Shown: positions 48,977 through 59,085, counted from the stretch's first letter. The stretch is 64,000 bases of DNA from Bacteroides nordii WAL 11050 = JCM 12987 (GCA_000613465.1 BAJA01000005.1:1-64000); one strand, 5' to 3'. The notes: a model not told the origin generated them from the letters alone. A program made the numbers and translations.

Positions 48977-49363
48977 AAATACGAAACATTTTTAATATTA
49001 CGGCATGAACCGGCTGCTAATTTGCCCGAAGGGGGGTAGGAGGGGGGAATGAAAGGGGGTAAAACCGGTGATTACAGATTGTCAAATTGACAAAATGTAT
49101 ATAAGTAGGGGTAGGAAGACGCTGGTTGTGGTGTGCCGGAGGGTGGGTACTATTTTTTCGATTGTAGGGTGATTAGGAGTATTCGTTTTGCTTGTTATCT
49201 GATGCATAATGGTGTGTTTGTCTCTTTATGAATGAAAAAGTAGGGCTATTGTGCGGTATTTCTCTGCTATTTCTTTCATTATGACAGAGGTGAGTGTACC
49301 TTTTTGTTGTGTCAGATAGGCGAAAAAGGCGTCAGAAAGTTCTTTTTTTGCTCTTTCGATTGC
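48977..49363. other. Intergenic spacer with a G-rich tract and a palindrome
   Basis: A G-rich tract at 49031-49060 (GGGGGGTAGGAGGGGGG, then GGGGG) and the palindrome TTGTCAAATTGACAA (49079-49093) are visible upstream of lysS. No reading frame here looks coding. The spacer continues as array C. Confidence 0.5.
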
Positions 49364-49466
49364 TCCTCGGTGAGGAAGAAGTTGTTCCCCGGTGAGGAAC
49401 GAGGTGTTCCTCGGTGAGGAGCGGAGCCTTCCCCGGTGGGGAACAGAAGTTTTGCCGGTAGCAAAA
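49364..49466. repeat. Palindrome array with exact 22-bp period (array C)
   Basis: Five palindromic units have centres at 49370, 49392, 49414, 49436 and 49458, all exactly 22 bp apart. They read TCCTCGGTGAGGA, TTCCCCGGTGAGGAA, TTCCTCGGTGAGGAG, TTCCCCGGTGGGGAA and TTTTGCCGGTAGCAAAA. The core GGT is kept while the arms change in matched pairs; the last unit has quite different arms but is still a palindrome. About 7-9 bp separates units. No supported gene lies at 49467-49723. Confidence 0.85.
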
Positions 49467-49723
49467 GGAGGCTTTATATGCAGGAATGTTGCATGTATAT
49501 TCTTTTATTGTGCGATAATTTGCATATTCTTGCGCGTATTATTCATGCGGATTCTCTGGTTATACTATTTTGTATTCGGGTGTTGTTAGTAAATAAGGGG
49601 TATTTGTGTTATAAAGATAGTGTTTTGTGCTTTCTTGTGACAAGTGTTAAATGGACGAATTGCCCGGGGTGAGACTGAAACAGACATAACCTCTTTTACG
49701 TAGTTTCAAAAAGTGAACTTCCG

Positions 49724-49755
49724 TTTGTACACCTCTTTGAAAAACACTACTTTTG
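49724..49755 (+). promoter_or_regulatory. Promoter of the first MATE gene
   Basis: TTTG at 49724-49727 and TACTTTTG at 49748-49755 are 20 bp apart, matching the Bacteroides consensus. The ATG follows 23 bp later. Confidence 0.7.
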
Positions 49756-49778
49756 CACCCTGAATATAAGAAACAGGT

Positions 49779-51135
49779 ATGACAACAGGACAAAAGGCAC
49801 CCACAGCGTTGGGTACTGAAAAGATTGGAAAACTTTTGATGCAGTATGCCATTCCGGCTATTATCGCAATGACTGCATCTTCTCTTTATAACATGGTAGA
49901 CAGTATCTTCATCGGGCATGGAGTGGGACGTATGGCTATTTCCGGCCTTGCGCTGACTTTCCCGTTGATGAATCTTGCGGCCGCTTTCGGTTCGTTGGTA
50001 GGGGTAGGGGCTGCCACGCTGGTTTCTGTGAAACTCGGGCAGAAAGATTATGACACAGCCAACGGGTTCTTGGCAATGTGCTGGTGCTGAATATCATAAT
50101 CGGTCTGGCATTTACCGTTCTCACGTTACTGTTTCTCGATCCCATCCTTTACTTCTTCGGAGGGAGTGAGGCTACTATCGGGTATGCCCGTGATTATATG
50201 GAGGTGATTCTGCTGGGCAACGTCATTACCCATCTTTATCTGGGTTTGAACGCGGTGCTTCGTTCTGCGGGGCATCCTCAGAAAGCGATGTATGCCACTA
50301 TTGCTACAGTAGTCATTAATACCATACTCGATCCGGTATTTATCTTCGTCTTTGATTGGGGGATTCGCGGAGCTGCCATTGCTACGATTGTAGCACAAGT
50401 TATTTCGTTGTTGTGGCAGTTCAGGTTATTTAGTAATAAGAACGAATTGCTACATTTCCACCGGGGCATTTTCCGTCTGAAGCGTAAGATCGTATTCGAT
50501 TCTCTTGCCATCGGCATGTCTCCCTTCCTGATGAATCTCGCTTCCTGCTTTATTGTGATTCTTATTAATCAGGGGCTGAAACGTCATGGAGGCGACCTTG
50601 CTATCGGAGCCTTTGGTATAGTCAACCGGCTGGTTTTTGTCTTTGTAATGATTGTGTTAGGATTGAACCAGGGGATGCAGCCCATTGCCGGTTATAACTT
50701 TGGTGCCCGGCAATATCCGCGTGTCACCCGCGTACTGAAACTGACTATTATAGGAGCGACTATTGTTACCACTACCGGTTTTCTGCTTGGCATGTTTATC
50801 CCCGATCTGCTTGCCTCCATCTTCACTTCCGACGCCGAGCTTATACAGCTTGCGGCAGAAGGATACCGTATTGTCGTGATGTTCTTCCTATTGTGGGGTT
50901 CCAGATGGTTGCATCCAATTTCTTTCAGAGTATCGGTATGGCAGGCAAAGCTATTTTCTTGTCGCTCACCCGGCAGATGTTATTCCTCATTCCCTGTTTG
51001 CTTATTCTCCCGCAATACTATGGGCAGACAGGCGTATGGGTAAGCATGCCGGTATCTGATCTGGCAGCGAGCCTTGTTTCGGGGATTATGCTTTGGTGGC
51101 AGTTCCGTCAATTCAGAAAGATGAGCCTTGGATAG
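49779..51135 (+). CDS. MATE-family multidrug exporter (two frameshifts in this sequence)
   Basis: Three frames together make one 12-helix MATE protein of about 452 residues. The first covers residues 1-95 (MQYAIPAIIAMTASSLYNMVDSIFIGHGVG). Restoring one C at about 50063 gives ANRVLGNVLVLN and joins the second. Restoring one C at about 50888 (TTC-CCT-ATT) gives FFPIVGFQMVASNFFQSIG and joins the third, which ends at 51135. MATE exporters swap drugs or metabolites against Na+ or H+. The substrate is unknown. Confidence 0.85.
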
Positions 51136-51201
51136 AAACGTTGAAAAACTCCGTTCGTCTCTTTTTTCTTCTCTTCTTCTGCATTCTTTCCGATTAATGC
51201 G

Positions 51202-51209
51202 TATCTTTG
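51202..51209 (+). promoter_or_regulatory. -7 element of the Rpn-family gene
   Basis: TATCTTTG lies 24 bp before the ATG at 51234 and nearly abuts the alternative ATG at 51216, favouring the later start. Confidence 0.6.
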
Positions 51210-51233
51210 TAGAAAGTGAAAAGAAGGATCATT

Positions 51234-52154
51234 ATGGGACAGAAAGACAGATACATCCGATTTGACTGGGCAGCGAAGCGCTTACTCAGGAACAAAGCCA
51301 ATTTTGGCGTGCTTGAAGGGTTTCTTACCGTACTATTGGGCGAGGATATTCATATTCTGGAGATACTTGAAAGCGAAAGCAACCAGCAAAGTGAAGAAGA
51401 TAAATTCAACCGGGTAGACATCAAAGCCCGCAACAGTAAGGATGAGATTATCATTGTTGAGATACAAAACACTCGTGAACTCTACTACTTGGAACGCATT
51501 CTATATGGAGTGGCGAAAGCCATAACCGAACACATTGAGCTGGGCAGTATCTACTCCGACGTCAAAAAAGTATACTCTATCAGTATTCTCTATTTTGACA
51601 TAGGACAGGGTAATGACTACCTCTATCATGGTCAGAACGCTTTTGTAGGTGTACATACCGGAGACTTTCTGCAAGTGACCACTAAAGAGAAAGGGGCCAT
51701 TGTGCGTAAACTACCGGCCGAAATATTCCCGGAGTATTTCCTTATCCGTGTCAATGAGTTCAATAAAGTAGCTGTCACTCCGCTGGAAGAGTGGATAGAG
51801 TATCTCAAAACCGGCAGTATCCGTCCCGACACCAAAGCACCGGGATTGGAAGAGGCACGAAAGAAACTGATCTATTATAATATGGAGCCAGCCGACAGAC
51901 AAGCCTATGATAGGCATATCGACGCAATCATGATACAAAATGATGTGTTAGGAACCGCTAAACTTGAGGGTTTGCAGGAAGGAAGAGAAGAGGGTTTGCA
52001 GGAAGGAAGAGAGAAAGGCTTGCAGGAAGGACGGCAAGAAGGACGTCAGGAAGAGAAAAGAGCTATTGCGCGTAATATGAAAGCGCTCAATTTGCCTGTC
52101 GAAACCATTGCTCAAATATCCGGCTTAACAAGAGAAGAGATAGAACAGCTTTAA
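51234..52154 (+). CDS. Rpn-family PD-(D/E)XK nuclease / putative transposase
   Basis: From ATG at 51234 the protein has 306 residues. RFDWAAKRLLRNKANFGVLE is typical of the family start, and the nuclease core has the acidic pair in NRVDIKARN and IIIVEIQNTREL. Near the C-terminus is a repeat block, GLQEGREEGLQEGREKG (about 245-261) and related units, then a short helical end. Rpn proteins are reported to promote RecA-independent recombination and are widespread, often as solitary genes. The DNA repeat encoding the tail may change in copy number. Confidence 0.85.
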   Translation: MGQKDRYIRFDWAAKRLLRNKANFGVLEGFLTVLLGEDIHILEILESESNQQSEEDKFNRVDIKARNSKDEIIIVEIQNTRELYYLERILYGVAKAITEHIELGSIYSDVKKVYSISILYFDIGQGNDYLYHGQNAFVGVHTGDFLQVTTKEKGAIVRKLPAEIFPEYFLIRVNEFNKVAVTPLEEWIEYLKTGSIRPDTKAPGLEEARKKLIYYNMEPADRQAYDRHIDAIMIQNDVLGTAKLEGLQEGREEGLQEGREKGLQEGRQEGRQEEKRAIARNMKALNLPVETIAQISGLTREEIEQL

Positions 52155-52165
52155 TAAAGAGGTTC

Positions 52166-52741
52166 TTATTTCCCCTTTCCTATCCCCGCCCTTATTCGGC
52201 TCAATGATTGTGGTGTGATCCATAGATACGATGCAATGTACTTCAACGGTACATGCAGCAACAATTCCGGCGTTTCTTTTATGAGTGTCAGGTACCGTTC
52301 TTTGGCTCTTGGGCTGCCGGCGCTGATCAGCCAGTTTTCGGTAGTCAGCAGTTGGTGCTCCATGAGCCGTCTACCTAAGTTGGCCAGACCGATAGAAGTA
52401 GAATACAACTCATTTAATGCAGCTTTTGAAATGCAATAGGCGATGCTGTCAGACATCGCCTCTATGCTTATTTGTGAATAAGAGTTGTCCACATATCCCC
52501 ATACAGAGAAAGCCGCTTCGCCTTTCGAGGCAAACCAAATGCTGGTGTCTACGCCATCCTTTAGATAATGCTCCCGCCAGATACCTTCTTTTATAAGATA
52601 GAGATTTGTATTCTTTGTTCCTTCCTGAACAATTACCTCTTTCTTTTTAAACCGTACCTCTTCCATGTGGCTCAGCAATGCTGATGCATCTGCTTCAGAC
52701 AGTTGATATCTGTTCCGGAATTTCTCTTCAAACGTTTCCAT
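52166..52741 (-). CDS. Crp/Fnr-family transcriptional regulator
   Basis: From ATG at 52741 the protein has 191 residues: a cNMP-binding-like beta-barrel (about 15-115, with VIVQEGTKNTNLYLIKEG) and a C-terminal HTH near YIASYLWITPQSLSRIRAG. The cAMP-binding residues of Crp are not obvious, so the ligand is unclear. Its start overlaps the end of the upstream MATE gene by 14 bp, suggesting translational coupling and that it may regulate that exporter. Confidence 0.85.
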   Translation of the reverse strand: METFEEKFRNRYQLSEADASALLSHMEEVRFKKKEVIVQEGTKNTNLYLIKEGIWREHYLKDGVDTSIWFASKGEAAFSVWGYVDNSYSQISIEAMSDSIAYCISKAALNELYSTSIGLANLGRRLMEHQLLTTENWLISAGSPRAKERYLTLIKETPELLLHVPLKYIASYLWITPQSLSRIRAGIGKGK

Positions 52742-54133
52742 GCTGCAAAGATACATTTCCCCGGTGGGACAAGAAACGATCTTTCAGATAAATTGCTACA
52801 ATATAGAGAAAAGTCAATAGTTCGGCCAACGGAACGGCCAGCCAAATGCCCGGTACCCCAAAGAAATGAGGTAATGCTAAGAAGCCGATGAGCATAAATA
52901 CCACACCACGCAGCAGGGTGATAATCGTAGCCCTGTGTGCCCGTTCGATGCTTTGGTAATAACCAATGCCTACAATGTTGAAGGCAAAAAAGAGGTATCC
53001 GATAGCGAAGTATGGTATTCCCGCTACAGCGATGTCATAAGCACCATAGCTGCGGTCGATAAATAACGACACAATGTTGCGGTTGCACAAAACGGTTACT
53101 ATAAAAAAGCAGATGCCGCAAAAGAGAGCGGTCTTTATAGAGAGGCGGAAGGTCTGTTGTACCCGCTTGCTGCTGCCTGCTCCGAAGTTGTAACTTATAA
53201 TGGGTTGTGCCGATTGTGCAATAGCATTGTACACCATAAATATAATGGGGAAGAAATAGCAAACGATACTGAAGGCTGCTACTCCGTCTTCGCCCAGATG
53301 ACGGATGAATACATAATTGCCTAGAAACATCATGCAGGCTATCGAGCCTCACTGACGAATGCCGAAGAACCCAGTTTTACCATATAACCGATGTTGCGGA
53401 AAGTCAACTGCCTGCTTTTCCGGCTCAATTTGACGGGATGAAGCTTGAAGGTTCGCGAGAAACGTAGCAGATAAATAAGTATCATCAATCCTCCTATCAT
53501 TGTTCCCAAACTTGTGGCAAATGCCGCTCCCATCAATCCCCATCCGAAGATGAAAATAAAGACGTAATCGAGTACGATATTGCTAACTGCCGCAATGGCA
53601 TTACACCACATGGCATAGTTGGGCGCTCCATCCAGGCGCACAAAGAACATACCTGCGTTGAGCAACAGATAGAAGGTGAGGAACGGGACATACCAGTTCA
53701 TGTATTCTACTACCAGCGGCAACAGTCGTTCCGAGCTTCCTAATAATCTGCCTACCGGTTCTACGAAATAGTAACAAAGTGCCGATAAGATAAGTATCAG
53801 CAAAGATGAAAACACAAGTGCCTGTGTGATATTAATACCTGCTACTTTACGTTTACCGTGCGATAAGTGGATGGATGCAACTACAGAAGCTCCCACCCCA
53901 AACATTAACCCTACTCCGGTAGTAATCATAAACAGAGGGGCGGTAATATTTACAGCTGCCAGTGCGTCGCTTCCTATACCTTTGCCTACAAAGATCCCAT
54001 CTGTTATTACAAATACAGCGGAGAAAACCATCCCTAATACTGTTGGTATTAATAACTTACGGAACAACTTAGAGATATCCATGCTCCCAAAGTCGATACT
54101 GTCCTTCATTTCTATATTCTCTTTCTTTTTCAT
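52728..54133 (-). CDS. MATE-family multidrug exporter (frameshifted in this sequence)
   Basis: The N-terminal part runs from ATG 54133 (MKKKENIEMK) through LIPTVLGMVFSAVFVITDGIFVGKG and breaks at about 53345. Restoring one base (GCT-TCG-ATA) gives FVSEASIACMMFLGNYVF and joins the C-terminal part ending at 52728. The restored protein has about 468 residues and about 12 helices. The longer upstream start at 54211 lacks family support. It overlaps the Crp-like gene. Confidence 0.85.
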
Positions 54134-54245
54134 ACTGCAAAGGTATGGCAAGAAATGGAGAGAAAAGTTACCATTTGGTAATAAATAATCCGAATCGATA
54201 GTGAAAAACAAGATGTGGTAAATTATAGTTCATTTCTGTATGGTA

Positions 54246-54406
54246 TTTCACCACAGAGGTCGCAGAGGGCACAGAGTTTAAATCTTTATTGAAACACAGA
54301 ATTCTAAGACCTGCACAAATATTTGCGCAGGTCTTAGAATTCTGTGATTATCCGCGTTTTATCAGAGAAAATAATATCTCTGTGCCTCCGTGTCCTCTGT
54401 GGTGAA
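54246..54406. repeat. Imperfect inverted repeat with CACAGAG/CTCTGTG ends (copy 2)
   Basis: TTTCACCACAGAGG at the left is mirrored by CCTCTGTGGTGAA at the right. In the middle is a near-perfect 52-bp palindrome (54295-54346): CACAGAATTCTAAGACCTGC pairs with GCAGGTCTTAGAATTCTGTG around an inner CAAATATTTG. Its left part shares about 24 bp with copy 1. The spacer 54134-54557 has no supported gene. Confidence 0.75.
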
Positions 54407-54523
54407 CTGATTCATTTCGGATCACTTATGCACTAAGCAATGCTCCGCCACAGCGCAGCCAATTGGCATATTGGCACATTGAATAATTAGCACATTATTT
54501 TTCTTCTTTTCAGAAATATTCCG

Positions 54524-54531
54524 TATGTTTG
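54524..54531 (+). promoter_or_regulatory. -7 element of the cytidylate-kinase-like gene
   Basis: TATGTTTG overlaps an in-frame ATG at 54525 and lies 26 bp before ATG 54558, which decides for the later start. Confidence 0.6.
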
Positions 54532-54557
54532 CTTCAGAACCAATATACAAATATACT

Positions 54558-55187
54558 ATGAGTAGTAATTATGTTATTAATATCGGTCGTCAGTTAGGTA
54601 GTGGCGGAAAAGATATAGGCGAGAGGCTGGCAGCCCGGTTAGGAATCGACTTTTATGATAAAGAGTTGATTAATCTCGCTTCGGAAGAGAGTGGACTTTG
54701 CCGGGAGTTCTTCGAGAAAGCCGATGAGAAGGCTTCGCAAGGCATTATAGGCGGATTGTTTGGGATGCGCTTTCCTTTTATCAGTGACGGGGCTATGCCC
54801 TGTACCAATTGTCTGAGCAATGATGCTCTCTTTAAAATTCAGAGTGATGTTATCCGTAATCTGGCGGCAACCAAATCCTGCCTATTCGTCGGACGCTGTG
54901 CCGATTATATTTTGCGTGAACATCCTCGTTGTGTCAACATCTTTATATCTGCATCGAAAGAAGACCGTATCGCGCGGCTTCGAAGCATACATGGCATCAG
55001 TGAAGAAGATGCTGAAGGAATGATGGAGAAGGCGGATAAGAAGCGTTCGGAATATTATAACTATTATAGCTATAAAACCTGGGGAGCAGCAGCAACCTAT
55101 CATCTTTGCATTGATTCTTCTGTGTTAGGCGTTGAAGAAACGGTAAGGTTTATAGAAGAGTTCGTTGCCAGGAAACTGAAACTGTAG
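54558..55187 (+). CDS. Cytidylate kinase-like protein
   Basis: From ATG at 54558 the protein has 209 residues with IGRQLGSGGKDIGERLAARL, the P-loop style of Cmk2-type kinases, and the later VGRCADYILREHPRCVNIFI and RSEYYNYYSYKTWGAAATYHLCID segments. Related proteins phosphorylate CMP or other nucleotides, but this paralogue group is poorly characterised and the substrate is unclear. A heptad hairpin repeat follows immediately after its stop. Confidence 0.8.
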   Translation: MSSNYVINIGRQLGSGGKDIGERLAARLGIDFYDKELINLASEESGLCREFFEKADEKASQGIIGGLFGMRFPFISDGAMPCTNCLSNDALFKIQSDVIRNLAATKSCLFVGRCADYILREHPRCVNIFISASKEDRIARLRSIHGISEEDAEGMMEKADKKRSEYYNYYSYKTWGAAATYHLCIDSSVLGVEETVRFIEEFVARKLKL

Positions 55188-55190
55188 TCG

Positions 55191-55284
55191 AATTGACAGT
55201 TGACAATTGACAGTTGACAGTTGACAGTTAGTGCGCTATCATGCTGCATAGTAACTGTCAATTGTCAACTGTCCACTGTCAATT
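55191..55284. repeat. Heptad-type inverted repeat (TTGACAG words)
   Basis: The left arm is a run of TTGACAG/TTGACAA words (about five, 7-bp period) and the right arm, AACTGTCAATTGTCAACTGT onward, is its complement over about 32 bp. It lies between the converging kinase-like and AspT/YidE-type genes and probably forms a large hairpin that ends both transcripts. Confidence 0.75.
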
Positions 55285-55290
55285 AAATAA

Positions 55291-56958
55291 TTACATCATC
55301 AGCAGCAATATCATTTGCCCTGCCAGAATGCGCAGAAACATAGTCAGCGGATAGACAGTAGAGTATCCCACGGCAGGTGCATCATTATTTGAAGCCTGAT
55401 TGGAATAAGCCAATGCGGGAGGGTCGGTGTTACTACCGGCAATAAGCCCCATTAGTGTGAAATAATTCACCTTATAATATAGACGTGCAATTGCCCCGAT
55501 AATCAGCAATGGAATAACGGTAATGAGGAAGCCATAACCCACATACAATAAACCGTCTCCTTCTACCACCGTGTGTACGAAGTTTGCTCCCGCTTCGATA
55601 CCCACACTAGCCAGGAATAATACAATACCTATCTCACGTAGCATCAGGTTGGCACTCATTGTTGTATAAGTAACCAAATGAAGTTTGTATCCAAAGCGGC
55701 CGATCAGAATAGCCACCACCAACGGACCACCTGCCAAACCAAGTTTTACCGGTGTTGGCATGCCCGGGAAAGCAATCGGCAGACTACCCAGGAGGATACC
55801 TAAGAAAATACCTACGAAGATAGTCACGATATTCGGATGGTCCAGGCGCTTCAATGAGTTACCAAGTACACTTGCCACACGCTCTACAGCATCCTGCTGG
55901 CCTACTACCATGACGCGGTCACCTACCTGTAAAGTAAGGTGCGGGTCGGCAAACAAGTCCATACCCGAACGGTTGACGCGGGTAATGTTCACTCCGAACA
56001 TACTTCGGAAATGCATATCTCCCAATTTTTTACCGTTAATATCAGATTTAGTGATCAGGATACGGCGTGATACCATCGGCATGTCTTGCTTTTCCCAGTC
56101 CACCTGTACCTCTTTTCCGATGAAAGCAATGATGGCCTCTACATCTTCTTCAGAACAAACAATAAAGACCTGGTCACCCATATGGAATTCGGTTTCATGA
56201 TTGGGAATACTGACGTGCCCTTCGTGCCGGATGCGTGAACAGACAAAAGGACGTCCGAGAAAATCCTTTACCTGAATCAGTCTTTTACCATCTATCGATT
56301 CATTACGTACCTCAAGGCTCATCAGATGAGGCTTGTGTTTCATATGTTCGGCATCCTGATTCTTGAGTTCTTCTTCCTCTTTCGCAAGGTTGATACGGAA
56401 AAGGTAACGAATGGCAATGATGGAACCAATGATGCCAACTACCCCCAACGGATAAGCACATGCATATCCCAAGGCTATCTGAGGCCCGTTGTAGTTGAGT
56501 TGTGTCAATGCTTCCTGTGCAGCACCAAGTCCCGGTGTATTCGTTACGGCACCATATAAGATACCCACCATCATCGGCAATTCAATACGGCCGTTGGCAA
56601 TGAAATAGATAGTCAACGCCACAGCAATATTCAATACCACAATACCTACAGCCAGCAGATTGAGTGTCATTCCTCCTTTTTTGAATGAAGAGAAGAAACT
56701 GGGCCCCACCTGTAAGCCGATACAGAACACGAACAATATCAATCCGAACTCGCGGATGAAATGCAGAATGTGTATGTCGCCGGTAAATCCAAAGTGTCCC
56801 ATCAGGATACCGGTGAACAAAACAAAGGTAACTCCCAATGAAACTCCGAAGATTTTAATCTTCCCTAAGAGTACTCCGGCAGCTATCACAAAGGCATAAA
56901 GAAAGACGATGTGTGCTACGGAGCTGGGATCCCATAATAGACTTTGTATCCAATCCAT
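55291..56958 (-). CDS. AspT/YidE/YbjL-type transporter with two RCK_C domains
   Basis: The 555-residue protein has an N-terminal set of five or six helices, two tandem TrkA-C/RCK_C-like domains (about 205-290 and 295-375), and a second set of helices. This is the AspT/YidE duplication layout, seen in the aspartate-alanine antiporter and in uncharacterised YidE. The paired signatures [15 protein letters not shown] and [14 protein letters not shown] mark the repeats. It may exchange amino or dicarboxylic acids; the substrate is not known. A promoter element TAATTTTG (minus strand) is at 56983-56990. Confidence 0.85.
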   Translation of the reverse strand: MDWIQSLLWDPSSVAHIVFLYAFVIAAGVLLGKIKIFGVSLGVTFVLFTGILMGHFGFTGDIHILHFIREFGLILFVFCIGLQVGPSFFSSFKKGGMTLNLLAVGIVVLNIAVALTIYFIANGRIELPMMVGILYGAVTNTPGLGAAQEALTQLNYNGPQIALGYACAYPLGVVGIIGSIIAIRYLFRINLAKEEEELKNQDAEHMKHKPHLMSLEVRNESIDGKRLIQVKDFLGRPFVCSRIRHEGHVSIPNHETEFHMGDQVFIVCSEEDVEAIIAFIGKEVQVDWEKQDMPMVSRRILITKSDINGKKLGDMHFRSMFGVNITRVNRSGMDLFADPHLTLQVGDRVMVVGQQDAVERVASVLGNSLKRLDHPNIVTIFVGIFLGILLGSLPIAFPGMPTPVKLGLAGGPLVVAILIGRFGYKLHLVTYTTMSANLMLREIGIVLFLASVGIEAGANFVHTVVEGDGLLYVGYGFLITVIPLLIIGAIARLYYKVNYFTLMGLIAGSNTDPPALAYSNQASNNDAPAVGYSTVYPLTMFLRILAGQMILLLMM

Positions 56959-56982
56959 AGTAGTTTTTTATTAAAATTGCCG

Positions 56983-56990
56983 CAAAATTA
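56983..56990 (-). promoter_or_regulatory. -7 element of the AspT/YidE-type transporter gene
   Basis: On the minus strand TAATTTTG matches TAnnTTTG, 25 bp before the ATG at 56958. Confidence 0.5.
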
Positions 56991-57103
56991 GTCATAACAA
57001 AGCAGGTAATCAAACAAATTCTCTCTTTTATTTGTTGATGACACCTTGCTATCCGGCTGTGCGAATTTTCCCTAAAAAAAGTATTGCATTAGAAGTATTT
57101 GTC

Positions 57104-57111
57104 TATCTTTG
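57104..57111 (+). promoter_or_regulatory. -7 element of the mutAB operon
   Basis: TATCTTTG matches TAnnTTTG, 78 bp before the mutA start. Confidence 0.55.
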
Positions 57112-57188
57112 TGAGACTATTGGCAGCACTTAGAAAGATTCATTAAGATAAAGATAATATTAATCTTGTTTTAAACTTACAATAAACT

Positions 57189-59085
57189 ATGGCAGACAGT
57201 AAAGAAAAGCTCTTCTCAGATTTTTCTCCTGTGCCCACCGAAAAGTGGATGGAGAAAGTCACATCCGACCTTAAAGGTGCTGATTTTGAGAAGAAACTCG
57301 TTTGGAAGACAAACGAAGGATTCAAGGTAAAACCTTTCTATCGTATGGAAGACCTTGAAGGATTGAAAACAACCGATGCACTTCCCGGAGAATTTCCTTA
57401 TCTGAGAGGAACGAAAAAAGACAGTAACGAATGGTTGGTTCGTCAGGAAATCAAAGTAGAATCCCCCCAAGAAGCAAATACCAAGGCACTTGATATATTG
57501 AATAAGGGTATCGACTCTCTCTCTTTCCATGTAAAAGCAAAAGAACTTAATGCAGCTTATATTGAGACTTTATTGAACGATATTTGCGCAGAATGTGTTG
57601 AACTCAACTTCTCTACCTGTCAGGGTCATGTGGTAGAACTGGCCAATCTTCTGGTAGCTTATTTCCAAAAGAAAGATTATGATTTGAAGAAGTTGCAGGG
57701 ATCTATCAACTTTGACTACTTCAACAAAATGCTCTCTAAAGGTAAGGAGAAAGGGGACATGGTTCAGACGGCAAAAGCCCTGATTGAAGCCATTCAACCA
57801 TTACCTTTCTATCGTGTACTCAATGTAAATGCACTTTCGCTGAATAATGCAGGTGCTTATATCTCTCAGGAATTAGGATATGCACTCGCTTGGGGTAATG
57901 AATATATGAGTCAGCTCACTGAGGCCGGAGTACCTGCTGCTATAGTAGCGAAGAAGATTAAATTTAACTTCGGCATTAGTTCTAATTACTTTCTTGAAAT
58001 AGCTAAATTCCGTGCTGCCCGTATGCTATGGGCCAATATTGTAGCTTCCTATAATCCCGAATGTCTGCGCGATTGCGATAATAAAGGAGCAAACGGCGAA
58101 TGTCGTTGCGCTGCCAAGATGAGTACATGCCGAAACTTCTACTTTCAACCTCACTTTGTTTGATGCTCATGTGAACTTGTTGCGTACACAGACAGAGGCG
58201 ATGAGTGCTGCTTTGGCAGGTGTAGATTCAATGACGGTTGTCCCGTTTGACAAAACTTATGAGACTCCGGATGAATTCTCTGAGCGTATGGCCCGTAATC
58301 AGCAATTGTTGCTGAAAGAAGAGTCTCACTTCGATAAAGTGGTTGACCCGGCTGCAGGTTCTTATTATATCGAAAATCTGACAGTATCCATTGCCAAACA
58401 AGCATGGGAGCTTTTCCTGGCTGTAGAAGAAGAAGGTGGATTCTATGCTGCTCTCAAAGCCGGTACGGTACAGGCTGCTGTGAATGAGAGTAATAAAGCC
58501 CGCCACAAAGCTGTAGCACAGCGTCGTGAAATTCTGTTGGGTACCAATCAGTTCCCGAACTTCAACGAAAAAGCAGGTGAAAAGAAACCGGTAGAAGCAA
58601 AATGCTGCTGTGGCGGACACGATACCTGTGAAAAAGAGGTGACTACACTGAACTTTGATCGTGCTGCCAGTGAGTTTGAAGCATTGCGTCTTGAAACGGA
58701 GGCTTCCGGTAAACGTCCTAAAGCATTCATGTTGACCATTGGTAACTTGGCTATGCGTCAGGCACGTGCACAATATTCATGTAACTTCCTGGCTTGTGCC
58801 GGATATGAGGTGATTGATAACTTAGGATTTGAATCTGTTGAAGCTGGTGTAGAGGCTGCAATGGCTGCTAAGGCTGATATTGTAGTACTTTGTTCCAGTG
58901 ACGATGAATATGCAGAATATGCTATCCCTGCCTTCAAGGCAGTGAATGGCCGTGCGATGTTCATTGTGGCCGGTGCTCCTGCCTGCATGGACGAATTGAA
59001 AGCCGCAGGTATTGAAAACTTCATTCATGTGCGTGTCAACGTACTCGATACACTAAAAGAGTTTAACGCGAAGTTATTGAGTTGA
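57189..59085 (+). CDS. mutA: Methylmalonyl-CoA mutase small subunit (frameshifted in this sequence)
   Basis: The product has the mutase TIM-barrel half and a degenerate C-terminal cobalamin-domain-like part that lacks DxHxxG, as expected for the non-catalytic small subunit. The frame breaks near 58121. Restoring an AG dinucleotide (ATG-AGA-GTA-CAT) gives KMRVHAETSTFNLTLFDAHV and joins the C-terminal part. The restored length is about 632 residues. Two Cys-rich segments, ECLRDCDNKGANGECRC (about 296-312) and KCCCGGHDTC (about 472-481), are unusual. It pairs with MutB to interconvert succinyl-CoA and methylmalonyl-CoA for propionate production. Confidence 0.9.
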
